From: Aphodosoma sp051870875
Lineage (GTDB): Bacteria; Bacteroidota; Bacteroidia; Bacteroidales; Paludibacteraceae
Direction of reading: 5' to 3'
Assembly: GCA_051870875.1 (NCBI GenBank)
Contig: JBJECG010000058.1
Coordinates: 18,097 to 82,096, forward strand
DNA: 64,000 nt
Shown: one piece after another, positions 1 to 8,560 of the stretch
Layout of the letters: every line of letters starts with the position of its first letter
Numbering within the stretch: the first letter of the stretch is position 1
The notes under the pieces: generated by a model
Databases searched by the model: none
The model's input: only the letters and a program-made list of their open reading frames with translations
What the model was told of the DNA's origin: nothing
Made by a program: the position numbers and the translations under genes

Positions 1-109
1 TACCATGCAAAACCTTCAAGTTATTAAAATCATGCCCGAACACAATCTCCTCATTGTGAAAGGTTCTGTTCCGGGTTGTAAAGGTTCAATCGTCTTAATA
101 GAGAAATAA
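1..109 (+). CDS. rplC: Ribosomal protein uL3, 3' end only
   Basis: Only the last 35 codons are inside the window, read from base 2 to a TAA. The residues include NLLIVKGSVPGC, which matches the conserved C-terminal segment of uL3. The protein binds 23S rRNA near the peptidyl transferase centre and starts large-subunit assembly. The TAA shares its last base with the ATG of rplD, so the two genes are probably translationally coupled. The position before rplD is the standard S10-operon order. Confidence 0.93.
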   Translation, partial: TMQNLQVIKIMPEHNLLIVKGSVPGCKGSIVLIEK

Positions 110-738
110 TGGAACTCAGTGTATATAACATCAAAGGAGAGGATACTGGCAGAAAAGTTGCTTTGAACGATGCCGTATTTGGAATCGAACCAAACGATCA
201 CGCCATATATCTCGATGTAAAACAGTATCTCGCCAACCAGCGTCAGGGTACTCACAAAGCTAAAGAACGTTCGGAAATTTCCGGATCTACAAAGAAACTC
301 GGCCGTCAGAAAGGTGGTGGCGGTGCGCGTCGGGGTGATATCAATTCTCCGCTGCTCGTAGGAGGTGCCCGCGTTTTCGGCCCTAAGCCTCGCGACTACA
401 GCTTCAAACTCAACCGTAAACTCAAACAGCTTGCCCGCCGTTCTGCTCTTGCATATAAGGCAATTCAAGGTGAGATTGTGGTTGTTGACAATATTCGGTT
501 TGATGCACCAAAAACCAAAGATTTCATTCAAATGGCTAATAACCTGAAAATTAGTGACAAAAAAACACTCGTTATTTTGCCGGAGGCTGACAAATTTGTA
601 TATTTGTCCGCTCGGAATCTGAAAAAAACCAATGTGATAACAGTTTCAGAATTAAATACATACACAATTCTTAATTGCAATGCGTTGTTGCTTACTGAAG
701 CTGCGCTCGCAGGTATTGATCAACATTTTAACGCATAA
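109..738 (+). CDS. rplD: Ribosomal protein uL4
   Basis: The 209-residue product has the usual length for bacterial uL4. The central loop GRQKGGGGARRGDINSPLL (near residue 65) is the basic extension that lines the peptide exit tunnel in this family. The N-terminus MELSVYNIKGEDTGRKVAL is the usual Bacteroidota form. The start overlaps the rplC stop by one base. In some bacteria uL4 represses its own operon, but no leader is visible here because the operon start is outside the window. Confidence 0.98.
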   Translation: MELSVYNIKGEDTGRKVALNDAVFGIEPNDHAIYLDVKQYLANQRQGTHKAKERSEISGSTKKLGRQKGGGGARRGDINSPLLVGGARVFGPKPRDYSFKLNRKLKQLARRSALAYKAIQGEIVVVDNIRFDAPKTKDFIQMANNLKISDKKTLVILPEADKFVYLSARNLKKTNVITVSELNTYTILNCNALLLTEAALAGIDQHFNA

Positions 739-750
739 GGAGAAGAAACT

Positions 751-1041
751 ATGTCAATAATCATTAAACCAATCGTCACTGAAAAGATGACTCGGATCGG
801 TGAGAAATTCAATCGCGTTGGCTTCCAGGTTTCTCACTCCGCAAATAAAATCGAGATTAAAAAAGCCGTTGAAAAGATGTATGGCGTTACGGTCCTCGCT
901 GTAAATACGTCCAACTATCACGGCAAAAAGAAAAGCCGTTATACCAAAGCCGGCGTTATCAATGGACATACAGCTACCTACAAAAAAGCTATCGTCACAT
1001 TGAAAGAAGGAGATAAAATTGATTTTTATAGCAACATTTAA
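751..1041 (+). CDS. rplW: Ribosomal protein uL23
   Basis: The 96-residue product is typical of uL23, which sits at the exit of the ribosome tunnel and is the docking point for trigger factor and SRP. It opens with IIIKPIVTEKMT, close to the family signature. An AAGGAG at 735-740 lies ten bases before the ATG. Such Shine-Dalgarno sequences are uncommon in Bacteroidota and this one is among the few in the operon. It follows rplD by 12 nt. Confidence 0.98.
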   Translation: MSIIIKPIVTEKMTRIGEKFNRVGFQVSHSANKIEIKKAVEKMYGVTVLAVNTSNYHGKKKSRYTKAGVINGHTATYKKAIVTLKEGDKIDFYSNI

Positions 1042-1050
1042 TAAACAGAA

Positions 1051-1875
1051 ATGGCTGTACGTAAATTAAACCCCACTACACCGGGGCAAAGACATAAAAT
1101 TATTGGCGCATTTGATTCAATTACTGCAAGTGCCCCAGAAAAATCTCTTGTCAGAGGTTTTGGCAAAACCGGTGGACGTAACAATACCGGTAAGATGACT
1201 ATGCGCTACATCGGTGGCGGTCACAAGAGAAAATACAGAGTAATTGATTTTAGACGTAGCAAGGATACCGTCCCGGCTACAGTGAAAGCTATCGAGTACG
1301 ATCCTAACCGTTCCGCTCGTATCGCTCTCCTGTATTACGTTGACGGAGAAAAAAGCTACATTCTTGCTCCTAATGGACTGCAAATCGGTCAGACCGTTGT
1401 ATCTGGCGAAAACGTGGCTCCTGAGGTAGGTAATGCCCTCCCTCTTGCCAATATCCCTCTCGGTACCATCGTTCATAATATCGAACTCCGCCCGGGACAG
1501 GGTGCTGCACTCGTTCGCTCTGCAGGTACTTTCGCCCAAATCACTTCCCGCGAAGATAAATATGTCATTGTGAAATTACCTTCCGGTGAAACTCGCAAAA
1601 TCCTCGGTACATGCCGTGCCACTGTAGGTACTGTAGGCAATGCTGACCATGCTCTCGAAAAATCAGGTAAAGCCGGTCGCTCTCGCTGGCTCGGTCGTCG
1701 TCCGCGCGTTCGTGGCGTGGCAATGAACCCTGTTGATCACCCGATGGGTGGTGGTGAAGGACGTCAGTCCGGTGGTCATCCACGTTCTCGTAAAGGCTTG
1801 TTGGCTAAAGGTAAGAAAACTCGTCACCCGAAAAAACAGACAAGCCAGTTCATCATTGAAAGAAAGAAAAAATAA
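1051..1875 (+). CDS. rplB: Ribosomal protein uL2
   Basis: The 274-residue protein carries the conserved uL2 C-terminal region VRGVAMNPVDHPMGGGEGR, including the histidine of the NPVDHP segment linked to peptidyl transferase function. The N-terminal half has the OB-like RNA-binding region. It joins the subunits and supports tRNA binding. It lies 9 nt after rplW, in the normal order, with no break or frameshift. Confidence 0.98.
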   Translation: MAVRKLNPTTPGQRHKIIGAFDSITASAPEKSLVRGFGKTGGRNNTGKMTMRYIGGGHKRKYRVIDFRRSKDTVPATVKAIEYDPNRSARIALLYYVDGEKSYILAPNGLQIGQTVVSGENVAPEVGNALPLANIPLGTIVHNIELRPGQGAALVRSAGTFAQITSREDKYVIVKLPSGETRKILGTCRATVGTVGNADHALEKSGKAGRSRWLGRRPRVRGVAMNPVDHPMGGGEGRQSGGHPRSRKGLLAKGKKTRHPKKQTSQFIIERKKK

Positions 1876-1901
1876 CCCACTAAAAACCACAATCTTTTAT
1901 T

Positions 1902-2168
1902 ATGAGTCGTTCATTGAAAAAAGGACCGTACATCAACCTGAAACTCGAGAAAAAAGTGCTTGACATGAATGAGAGCGGCAAAAAATCCGTCATCAAGACA
2001 TGGGCACGCGCTTCTATGATTTCACCAGACTTCGTGGGTCATACTATTGCAGTTCATAATGGTAATAAATTTATCCCCGTTTATGTTACCGAAAATATGG
2101 TGGGACATAAACTCGGGGAATTCTCTCCTACCCGTACTTTCCGTGGTCACGGCGGCAAGAAGAAATAA
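1902..2168 (+). CDS. rpsS: Ribosomal protein uS19
   Basis: This 88-residue small-subunit head protein begins SRSLKKGPYINLKLEKKV and ends GEFSPTRTFRGHGGKKK, both diagnostic for uS19. It forms a dimer with uS13 near the A and P sites. The order rplB-rpsS-rplV is standard. Confidence 0.98.
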   Translation: MSRSLKKGPYINLKLEKKVLDMNESGKKSVIKTWARASMISPDFVGHTIAVHNGNKFIPVYVTENMVGHKLGEFSPTRTFRGHGGKKK

Positions 2169-2219
2169 TTATTACCCGTTTTAATATCATTCTTTTAAAA
2201 TAAAAAATCACAAAATAAA

Positions 2220-2630
2220 ATGGGTGCAAGAAAAAGAATATCAGCCGAAAATAGAAAGGAAGCCCTCAAATCTCTTTATTTCGCTAAGCTAAACAATGTA
2301 CCTACTTCCCCCCGCAAAATGCGGCTTGTCGCAGACATGATCCGCGGTATGGAAGTGAACCGTGCTCTTAGCGTACTCCGTTTCTCAACTAAAGAGGCCT
2401 CGGGCAGAATGGAAAAACTACTTCGCTCTGCTATCGCAAATTGGGAACAGAAAACCCAGCAGAAGGCGGAAAACGAAACTCTTTATGTGTCATGCGTTAT
2501 GGTAGATTCTGCACGGATGCTCAAACGCCTCCGTACTGCTCCGCAAGGTCGCGGATACCGTATCCGCAAACGCTCTAATCACGTTACTCTATTTGTAGAT
2601 ACCAAAAACAATAACGAAAAACAAGACTAA
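2220..2630 (+). CDS. rplV: Ribosomal protein uL22
   Basis: The 136-residue product contains NVPTSPRKMRLVADMIRG and the C-terminal hairpin KRLRTAPQGRGYRIRKRSNHVT, which reaches into the exit tunnel in this family. The macrolide-contact loop is intact. It follows rpsS after about 50 AT-rich bases without a clear hairpin and precedes rpsC by 5 nt. Confidence 0.98.
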   Translation: MGARKRISAENRKEALKSLYFAKLNNVPTSPRKMRLVADMIRGMEVNRALSVLRFSTKEASGRMEKLLRSAIANWEQKTQQKAENETLYVSCVMVDSARMLKRLRTAPQGRGYRIRKRSNHVTLFVDTKNNNEKQD

Positions 2631-2635
2631 GCAAG

Positions 2636-3367
2636 ATGGGACAGAAAACTAATCCGATAAGCAACCGCCTCGGTATCATTCGCGGTTGGGATTCTAACTG
2701 GTATGGAGGCCGCAAATACGGCGACACTCTACTTGAAGATAGCAAGATTCGTAAATACCTCAATGCCCGTCTTGCAACTGCCAGCCTCTCAAGAATCATT
2801 ATAGAACGTACCTTAAAACTTGTTACCATTACTGTCTGCACTGCTCGCCCCGGTCTTATCATCGGTAAAGGCGGACAAGAAGTTGATAAGTTGAAAGAAG
2901 AATTGAAGAAAATCACCGACAAGGATGTCCAGATCAACATCTTTGAGGTGAAACGCCCCGACCTCGATGCTGTGATTGTCGCCAAAAACATCGCCCGTCA
3001 GATCGAAGGCAAAATTGCCTACCGCCGCGCCGTGAAAATGGCCATCGCATCTACTATGCGTATGGGAGCCGAAGGTATCAAAGTCCAGGTGTCTGGCCGG
3101 TTGAACGGAGCTGAAATCGCTCGTTCCGAAATGTATAAGGAGGGACGTACCCCCCTGCATACTTTCCGTGCCGACATCGACTACTGCCATGCAGAAGCAC
3201 TTACAAAAGTTGGTCTTATAGGTGTCAAAGTGTGGATTTGTCGTGGTGAAGTGTATGGTAAACGAGACCTCGCTCCTCAGTTTGCCTCAACAAAGGAAAC
3301 CAATGGCGTACGCGCAAACTCAAACGAACGCGGAGGTCGCAAACCCTTCAGAAACAAAAAGAAATAA
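2636..3367 (+). CDS. rpsC: Ribosomal protein uS3
   Basis: The 243-residue product starts GQKTNPISNRLGIIRGWDSNW and has a KH type 2 RNA-binding domain with the core LIIGKGGQEVDKL near residue 80. The C-terminal domain has GVKVWICRGEVYGKRDL. uS3 lines the mRNA entry channel and contributes to mRNA helicase activity. The Arg/Lys/Asn-rich tail is normal for Bacteroidota. Confidence 0.98.
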   Translation: MGQKTNPISNRLGIIRGWDSNWYGGRKYGDTLLEDSKIRKYLNARLATASLSRIIIERTLKLVTITVCTARPGLIIGKGGQEVDKLKEELKKITDKDVQINIFEVKRPDLDAVIVAKNIARQIEGKIAYRRAVKMAIASTMRMGAEGIKVQVSGRLNGAEIARSEMYKEGRTPLHTFRADIDYCHAEALTKVGLIGVKVWICRGEVYGKRDLAPQFASTKETNGVRANSNERGGRKPFRNKKK

Positions 3368-3395
3368 CTCTCAACGTATTTGAATTCAACTGACT

Positions 3396-3827
3396 ATGTT
3401 ACAACCTAAAAAGACAAAATTCCGCAGACAGCAGAAAGGCCGCATGAAAGGAAACGCCCAACGGGGCAACCAGTTGGCATTCGGTTCTTTCGGTATCAAA
3501 TCGTTGCAATCGCATTGGATTACAGGTCGTCAGATAGAAGCAGCTCGTATTGCTGTTACCCGTTATATGCAACGTCAAGGACAAATATGGATTCGAATCT
3601 TCCCGGACAAACCTATTACCAAAAAACCTGCTGAAGTACGTATGGGTAAAGGTAAAGGTAATCCCGAAGGTTTTGTCGCTCCTGTTACTCCCGGACGTAT
3701 GATTATTGAAGTCGAAGGTGTACCTTTCGATATAGCCAAGGAAGCTTTGCGCCTCGCAGCTCAGAAACTCCCTGTTACTACTAAATTTGTCGTTCGTCGC
3801 GACTATGATGCATCTCAAAACGTGTAA
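3396..3827 (+). CDS. rplP: Ribosomal protein uL16
   Basis: The 143-residue product has the uL16 signatures KFRRQQKGRMKG and PDKPITKKPAEVRMGKGKG. uL16 organises the A-site tRNA region of the large subunit. The arginine and glycine motifs that touch 23S rRNA are present. It is followed by rpmC after 6 nt. Confidence 0.98.
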   Translation: MLQPKKTKFRRQQKGRMKGNAQRGNQLAFGSFGIKSLQSHWITGRQIEAARIAVTRYMQRQGQIWIRIFPDKPITKKPAEVRMGKGKGNPEGFVAPVTPGRMIIEVEGVPFDIAKEALRLAAQKLPVTTKFVVRRDYDASQNV

Positions 3828-3833
3828 TGGATT

Positions 3834-4034
3834 ATGAAAACAAGAGAAATTAAAGAACTTACAACAGCCGAAATTATTGAACGTATGGCTGCCGAACGTG
3901 ATAACCTCACCCGTTATAAACTGAATCACGCCATTTCTCCGCTTGACAATCCTTCTATTATCCGCGAAACCCGTCGGACTATCGCACGTTTTGCTACAGA
4001 ATTGCGTCAACGCGAACTTAATAACCAACAATAA
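3834..4034 (+). CDS. rpmC: Ribosomal protein uL29
   Basis: This 66-residue, mostly helical protein begins MKTREIKELTTAEIIERM, the usual uL29 start, and contains NPSIIRETRRTIARFATELRQRE. It sits beside uL23 at the tunnel exit. Its place between rplP and rpsQ is universal. Confidence 0.97.
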   Translation: MKTREIKELTTAEIIERMAAERDNLTRYKLNHAISPLDNPSIIRETRRTIARFATELRQRELNNQQ

Positions 4035-4046
4035 AATTTATCCAAG

Positions 4047-4304
4047 ATGGAAACAAGAAATTTAAGAAAAGAACGTATAGGTGTTGTTTTCAGCAATAAA
4101 ATGGATAAATCCATTACTGTTGCTGTTAAATGGAAAGAAAAACACCCTATCTATGGTAAATTCGTCAACAAAACGAAAAAATATCATGCTCATGACGAGA
4201 AAAACGAATGCAATATCGGAGATACCGTACGCATAATGGAAACACGTCCTTTGAGCAAAACCAAAAGATGGAGATTAGTAGAAATCATCGAAAGAGCTAA
4301 GTAA
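4047..4304 (+). CDS. rpsQ: Ribosomal protein uS17
   Basis: The 85-residue OB-fold protein has RKERIGVVFSNKMDKSITV and HDEKNECNIGDTVRIMETRPLSKTKRWRLVEI split across the chain, which is the uS17 pattern. It binds helix 11 of 16S rRNA early in assembly. It starts 12 nt after rpmC and ends 2 nt before rplN. Confidence 0.98.
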   Translation: METRNLRKERIGVVFSNKMDKSITVAVKWKEKHPIYGKFVNKTKKYHAHDEKNECNIGDTVRIMETRPLSKTKRWRLVEIIERAK

Positions 4305-4306
4305 TT

Positions 4307-4672
4307 ATGATACAACAAGAATCAAGACTCAAAGTTGCAGACAACTCAGGCGCAAAAGAAGTTCTTTGCATACGTGTTCTCGGCGGTACTGGCAAACGCT
4401 ATGCCTCTGTCGGTGATGTTATCGTTGTTGCCGTGAAAAGCGCGGTACCTTCTGGCGATGTGAAAAAAGGAGCCGTTTCAAAAGCGGTTGTCGTTCGTAC
4501 TGCAAAGGAAATCCGTCGCCCTGACGGCTCTTATATCCGTTTCGACGACAACGCCTGTGTCCTCCTGAACAATGCCGGTGAAATCCGCGGTAGCCGTATC
4601 TTCGGCCCTGTAGCTCGTGAATTGCGCGCTACGAATATGAAAATCATATCTCTTGCACCAGAAGTGCTCTAA
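4307..4672 (+). CDS. rplN: Ribosomal protein uL14
   Basis: The 121-residue product opens with MIQQESRLKVADNSGAKEV and contains GSRIFGPVARELR, both conserved in uL14. It contacts 16S helix 14 and forms an intersubunit bridge. It is also the docking site for the silencing factor RsfS in bacteria. Confidence 0.98.
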   Translation: MIQQESRLKVADNSGAKEVLCIRVLGGTGKRYASVGDVIVVAVKSAVPSGDVKKGAVSKAVVVRTAKEIRRPDGSYIRFDDNACVLLNNAGEIRGSRIFGPVARELRATNMKIISLAPEVL

Positions 4673-4693
4673 ACCCTTAATAAACTTAATTCA

Positions 4694-5011
4694 ATGAGTA
4701 AATTACATATTAAAAAGGGTGATGTCGTTTTCGTAAACGCAGGTGAAGACAAAGGTAAGCAAGGTCGTGTCCTTAAAGTCCTCGTTGACAAACAGCGTGC
4801 TATCGTAGAAGGCATCAATATGGTATCGAAAAGTACCAAACCTAACGCTAAAAATCCACAGGGTGGCATCGTGAAACAGGAAGCCCCTATTCATATTTCT
4901 AATCTTAACGTAGTCGACAAAAATGGAAAACCTACACGTATCGGACGCCGTCTGAACGATGCGGGCAAACTTGTTCGTTACGCCAAAACCACAGGGGAGG
5001 AAATCAAGTGA
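4694..5011 (+). CDS. rplX: Ribosomal protein uL24
   Basis: The 105-residue protein has an N-terminal KOW motif (IKKGDVVFVNAGEDKGKQG) and a long basic tail. uL24 is one of the two initiators of large-subunit assembly. Its TGA overlaps the ATG of rplE as TGATG, so rplE translation probably depends on ribosomes finishing rplX. Confidence 0.97.
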   Translation: MSKLHIKKGDVVFVNAGEDKGKQGRVLKVLVDKQRAIVEGINMVSKSTKPNAKNPQGGIVKQEAPIHISNLNVVDKNGKPTRIGRRLNDAGKLVRYAKTTGEEIK

Positions 5012-5556
5012 TGAGTACATTCAGCTTAAAACAAGACTATAAAGAACGTATCGTTCCTGCATTGACAAAGGAATTCGGTTATACTTCTGTGATGCAAGTC
5101 CCTCGTTTGCAGAAAATAGTTCTTAATCAGGGACTTGGTATCGCTGTTGCCGATAAGAAGATAATCGAGACCGCCGTTACCGAAATGACTGCTATTACCG
5201 GACAAAAAGCTGTTCAGACATTATCCAAGAAAGATATATCTAACTTCAAGCTCCGTAAGAAAATGCCTGTCGGTGTGCGTGTTACTCTCCGCGATAAGAA
5301 AATGTACGAGTTTCTCGAACGCCTTATCCGCATAGCTCTTCCTCGTATACGTGATTTCAAGGGCATCGAAAGCAAGTTTGACGGACGTGGTAACTATACT
5401 CTTGGTATTACTGAACAGATCATTTTCCCTGAGATCAACATTGATTCTGTTCAGAGGATACTCGGTATGAATATAACTTTCGTTACTTCTGCCGCTACTG
5501 ACGAAGAGGGTTATGCCCTGCTTCGTGAATTCGGCCTACCGTTTAAGAAAAACTGA
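5011..5556 (+). CDS. rplE: Ribosomal protein uL5
   Basis: The product contains VPRLQKIVLNQGLG and GRGNYTLGITEQIIFPEI, both typical of uL5, which binds 5S rRNA and contacts P-site tRNA. A GTG lies one codon upstream, but the ATG at 5011 is chosen because it overlaps the rplX stop. The resulting 181 residues fit the family length. Confidence 0.97.
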   Translation: MSTFSLKQDYKERIVPALTKEFGYTSVMQVPRLQKIVLNQGLGIAVADKKIIETAVTEMTAITGQKAVQTLSKKDISNFKLRKKMPVGVRVTLRDKKMYEFLERLIRIALPRIRDFKGIESKFDGRGNYTLGITEQIIFPEINIDSVQRILGMNITFVTSAATDEEGYALLREFGLPFKKN

Positions 5557-5570
5557 TAACATTTAGTACT

Positions 5571-5840
5571 ATGGCAAAAGAATCAATGAAAGCTCGTGAG
5601 GTGAAGCGCGCTAAAATGGTTGCTAAATATGCAGAAAAGCGTAAACAGCTCATCGCTGCAGGAGACTATGAGGGTCTTCAGACTTTACCTAAAAACGCTT
5701 GCTATGTTCGTCTGCATAACCGTTGCAAAATTACCGGACGTCCGAAAGGTTATATACGGCAGTTCGGTATCTCACGTATCCAGTTCCGCGAAATGGCCGC
5801 TGCTGGCCTTATTCCGGGCGTGAAAAAGGCCAGCTGGTAA
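5571..5840 (+). CDS. rpsN: Ribosomal protein uS14, long zinc-free form
   Basis: The 89-residue length is that of the long form of uS14. The two-CxxC zinc ribbon of the short (about 61-residue) form is absent. The conserved RCKITGRPKGYIRQFGISR segment is present. The zinc-free form means this ribosomal protein does not need zinc. It is the last gene before the unusual spacer that interrupts the operon. Confidence 0.97.
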   Translation: MAKESMKAREVKRAKMVAKYAEKRKQLIAAGDYEGLQTLPKNACYVRLHNRCKITGRPKGYIRQFGISRIQFREMAAAGLIPGVKKASW

Positions 5841-6043
5841 AGTTAGATATGTGCTTGTGTCTCGCATACTGAAAATGTATGCGGGACTTTACAACTCCAA
5901 AGATATAATACCGGTAGCACATTACCGGTGGAGTTGTCTTGCGGCAGGTATCCATTCCGCGCTGTGCTGTCGGATAGACTTATAACTCTATTATTAACTA
6001 AATATTGTCTCGGCTTTCGAGATCAATTTAATTATTGTTTTTT
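5841..6043 (+). other. 203-nt structured spacer inside the spc operon
   Basis: This gap is much longer than any other junction in the operon and holds several hairpins. One pairs TCTCGCATAC (5860-5869) with GTATGCGGGA (5877-5886). A larger one pairs ACAACTCC (5891-5898) with GGAGTTGT (5930-5937) and has an inner ACCGGT/ACCGGT stem. A small one is TCTCG/CGAGA at 6008-6022. I see no TAnnTTTG promoter and no credible gene. It may be a regulatory leader for rpsH and the genes after it, or an inserted small repeat. Function is inferred only from structure. Confidence 0.6.
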
Positions 6044-6439
6044 ATGACAGATCCAATTGCAGACTATTTGACCAGACTTAGGAATGCCATCATGGCTAAC
6101 CATCGTGTGGTTGAAGTCCCGGCATCAAATCTCAAAAAGGAAATCACCAAAGTACTTTTTGACAAAGGCTACATCTTGAATTACAAGTTTGTGGAAGATG
6201 GTCCTCAAGGCACTATCAAAATCGCTTTGAAGTATGACCCGGTTAACAAGGTTAACGCTATCAGGAAACTTATCAGAGTTTCTACTCCCGGATTGCGTAG
6301 ATATACTGGCTATAAGGACATGCCACGTGTCCTCAATGGCCTCGGTATCGCCATCCTTTCGACCTCTAAAGGTGTTATGACCAACAAAGAAGCCGCCATA
6401 GAGAAAGTTGGTGGCGAAGTTTTATGTTACATCTACTAA
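6044..6439 (+). CDS. rpsH: Ribosomal protein uS8
   Basis: The start MTDPIADYLTRLRNAIMANH is the classic uS8 N-terminus, so the ATG at 6044 is chosen over the upstream in-frame TTG. The C-terminus STSKGVMTNKEAAIEKVGGEVLCYIY is also diagnostic. uS8 binds the central domain of 16S rRNA. In Escherichia coli it represses the spc operon by binding its mRNA. Here it directly follows the structured spacer, which is a natural candidate target. Confidence 0.98.
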   Translation: MTDPIADYLTRLRNAIMANHRVVEVPASNLKKEITKVLFDKGYILNYKFVEDGPQGTIKIALKYDPVNKVNAIRKLIRVSTPGLRRYTGYKDMPRVLNGLGIAILSTSKGVMTNKEAAIEKVGGEVLCYIY

Positions 6440-6457
6440 TTTTTAGGAGGATTTGCA

Positions 6458-7009
6458 ATGTCAAGAATAGGAAAATTACCAATCAGCATCCCTGCTGGTG
6501 TTACAGTCTCTCTTAAAGATGGAGTAGTTATAGTTAAAGGTCCTAAAGGAGAACTTAAACAGGAAATCAATCCCAATATCAATGTCACTGTAGAAGGCAA
6601 CGAATGTATCGTGTCTCGATCCAATGACGAACGGGAAAACCGCGCAATGCACGGCCTGTATCGTGCATTGATACACAATATGGTGGTCGGCGTTTCTGAA
6701 GGTTACAAGAAAACTCTCGAACTTGTCGGCGTTGGTTACAGAGCCAATGCTACCGGCCAGCTTCTTGAGCTCTCTCTTGGTTATACTCACGTTATATACC
6801 TCGGACTTGCTCCGGAAATCAAAGTCCAGACAATTTCGGAACGTAACCAAAACCCTCTTATTGTCCTTGAAAGCTGTGACAAACAACTCCTTGGCCAAGT
6901 GTGTGCAAAAATACGCTCATTCCGTAAACCCGAACCCTACAAAGGTAAAGGTGTTAAGTTCCAAGGTGAATATATCCGCCGTAAGGCAGGTAAAACAGCC
7001 GGTAAATAA
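6458..7009 (+). CDS. rplF: Ribosomal protein uL6
   Basis: The 183-residue product starts SRIGKLPISIPAGVTVSL and ends GEYIRRKAGKTAGK around the conserved GKGVKF motif. uL6 has two similar folds and sits near the GTPase-associated centre. AGGAGG at 6445-6450, eight bases before the ATG, is a full Shine-Dalgarno sequence, rare in this phylum. Confidence 0.98.
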   Translation: MSRIGKLPISIPAGVTVSLKDGVVIVKGPKGELKQEINPNINVTVEGNECIVSRSNDERENRAMHGLYRALIHNMVVGVSEGYKKTLELVGVGYRANATGQLLELSLGYTHVIYLGLAPEIKVQTISERNQNPLIVLESCDKQLLGQVCAKIRSFRKPEPYKGKGVKFQGEYIRRKAGKTAGK

Positions 7010-7032
7010 TCTACGTAAATTACTGAAGTATC

Positions 7033-7377
7033 ATGACTGGAAAATTAGAAAGAAGACTCAAGATAAAAGCCCATATCCGCCACAAAGTGTCGGGTACTGC
7101 TGCAAGACCACGCCTTACTGTATTCCGCAGCAATGCGCAAATTTATGCCCAACTTATAGACGATGTGGCAGGCAGAACTCTCGCCTCCGCATCTTCTCTT
7201 GGCATGAAAGAAAAAATGACAAAATGCGAACAAGCTGCCAAAGTAGGTGAAATGATTGCTAAAAACGCACAAGAAGCCGGTATCTCTGCTGTTGTGTTCG
7301 ACCGTAACGGTTTCTTGTATCACGGACGTGTTAAACAATTGGCAGATGCTGCTCGCAATGCCGGTCTTAAATTTTAA
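7033..7377 (+). CDS. rplR: Ribosomal protein uL18
   Basis: The 114-residue protein has a basic N-terminus and the motifs RPRLTVFRSNAQIYAQLIDD and AVVFDRNGFLYHGRVKQLADAAR. These match uL18, which binds 5S rRNA together with uL5. Six bases separate it from rpsE. Confidence 0.98.
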   Translation: MTGKLERRLKIKAHIRHKVSGTAARPRLTVFRSNAQIYAQLIDDVAGRTLASASSLGMKEKMTKCEQAAKVGEMIAKNAQEAGISAVVFDRNGFLYHGRVKQLADAARNAGLKF

Positions 7378-7383
7378 TTCATC

Positions 7384-7899
7384 ATGGCAGAAAATAATAA
7401 AGTTAAATCTACTAACGATGTAGAACTTGTTGAGCGCCTCGTGGCGATCAATCGCGTAACCAAAGTTACAAAGGGTGGTCGCGCATTCACTTTCGCAGCT
7501 ATCGTTGTAGTTGGTAACGGTAATGGTCTCGTTGGATGGGGACTCGGCAAGGCCGGTGAAGTTGCGGCTGCCATTGCCAAAGGCGCAGAGGCCGCCAAGA
7601 AAAACCTTATTAAGGTTCCCGTATATAAAGGAACTATACCTCACGAACATGAAGCACGTTTTAGTGGAGCTAAGGTGTTCATCCATCCTGCTGCTGTCGG
7701 TACTGGAGTGAAAGCCGGAGGTGCTATGCGCGCCGTACTCGAAAGTGCTGGTATTACCGATGTCCTCGCTAAATCTAAAGGATCTTCAAATCCGCACAAC
7801 CTTGTAAAAGCAACTTTCCTTGCTCTCAGCGAACTTCGTGATGCCTATACTGTAGCTCAAAATCGTGGCGTTAGTCTTACAAAAGTATTCAGAGGTTAA
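7384..7899 (+). CDS. rpsE: Ribosomal protein uS5
   Basis: The 171-residue product contains RVTKVTKGGRAFTFAAIVVV and GNGLVGWGLGKAGEV, the double-stranded RNA-binding domain of uS5. The C-terminal domain has GSSNPHNLVKATFLAL. uS5 helps keep decoding accurate and forms part of the mRNA entry pore. Confidence 0.98.
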   Translation: MAENNKVKSTNDVELVERLVAINRVTKVTKGGRAFTFAAIVVVGNGNGLVGWGLGKAGEVAAAIAKGAEAAKKNLIKVPVYKGTIPHEHEARFSGAKVFIHPAAVGTGVKAGGAMRAVLESAGITDVLAKSKGSSNPHNLVKATFLALSELRDAYTVAQNRGVSLTKVFRG

Positions 7900-7910
7900 T
7901 TCTTTTTATT

Positions 7911-8087
7911 ATGGCAACAATTAAAATTCAACAAATCAGAAGCCGGATCAACTGTCCTAAAGTTCAGAAACGGACCCTTGATGCTCTCGGCCTCCATAAA
8001 CTCAATGCCGTAGTAGAACACGAGGTTACTCCTTCTATTCTCGGTATGGTAGAAAATGTTAAACACTTAGTTAAAGTCATCGACTAA
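7911..8087 (+). CDS. rpmD: Ribosomal protein uL30
   Basis: This short gene encodes 58 residues starting MATIKIQQIRSRINCPKVQ and ending VKHLVKVID. The length and the pattern QIRS-I-C--KVQ---L-ALGL fit uL30, and its place between rpsE and rplO is universal. Its small size makes it easy to miss in automated calls. The stop is the TAA at 8085-8087. Confidence 0.96.
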   Translation: MATIKIQQIRSRINCPKVQKRTLDALGLHKLNAVVEHEVTPSILGMVENVKHLVKVID

Positions 8088-8108
8088 ACTGCAAATCTTT
8101 CAATTGTA

Positions 8109-8555
8109 ATGGATTTAAGTAATCTTACTCCTGCCTTTGGATCTAACAAAGACAGAAAACGTATAGGTCGTGGACCAGGTTCTGGTAAAGGCGGTACTTC
8201 TACCCGTGGCCACAAAGGAGCGAAGTCTCGTTCCGGTTATTCTCGCAAAATAGGTTTTGAAGGAGGTCAGATGCCTCTGCAACGCCGTTTGCCTAAATTC
8301 GGCTTCAAGAACAACAATCGCATTGAATATAAGGCTATCAACCTTTCTACTATTCAAGCTCTTGCCGATGAGAAAAATATTTCTCGTGTCGATGTCGCTG
8401 CATTCATCGAGGCTGGTTTTGTAACTAAGAAACAGTTGGTGAAAGTTCTTGCTCAAGGCGAAGTTAAAACTAAATTAGAAGTCGAAGCTCACGCTTTCTC
8501 GAAAGCGGCTGAAGAGGCTATTGTTGCCGCTGGCGGAAACGTGATTAAACTGTAA
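8109..8555 (+). CDS. rplO: Ribosomal protein uL15
   Basis: The 148-residue product has the glycine-rich N-terminal tail GRGPGSGKGGTSTRGHKGAKSR, which in part reads GSGKGGTSTRGHKG, and then FEGGQMPLQRRLPKFGF. Both are typical of uL15, a late-assembly large-subunit protein. It ends 5 nt before secY, as usual. Confidence 0.98.
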   Translation: MDLSNLTPAFGSNKDRKRIGRGPGSGKGGTSTRGHKGAKSRSGYSRKIGFEGGQMPLQRRLPKFGFKNNNRIEYKAINLSTIQALADEKNISRVDVAAFIEAGFVTKKQLVKVLAQGEVKTKLEVEAHAFSKAAEEAIVAAGGNVIKL

Positions 8556-8560
8556 TCAAA

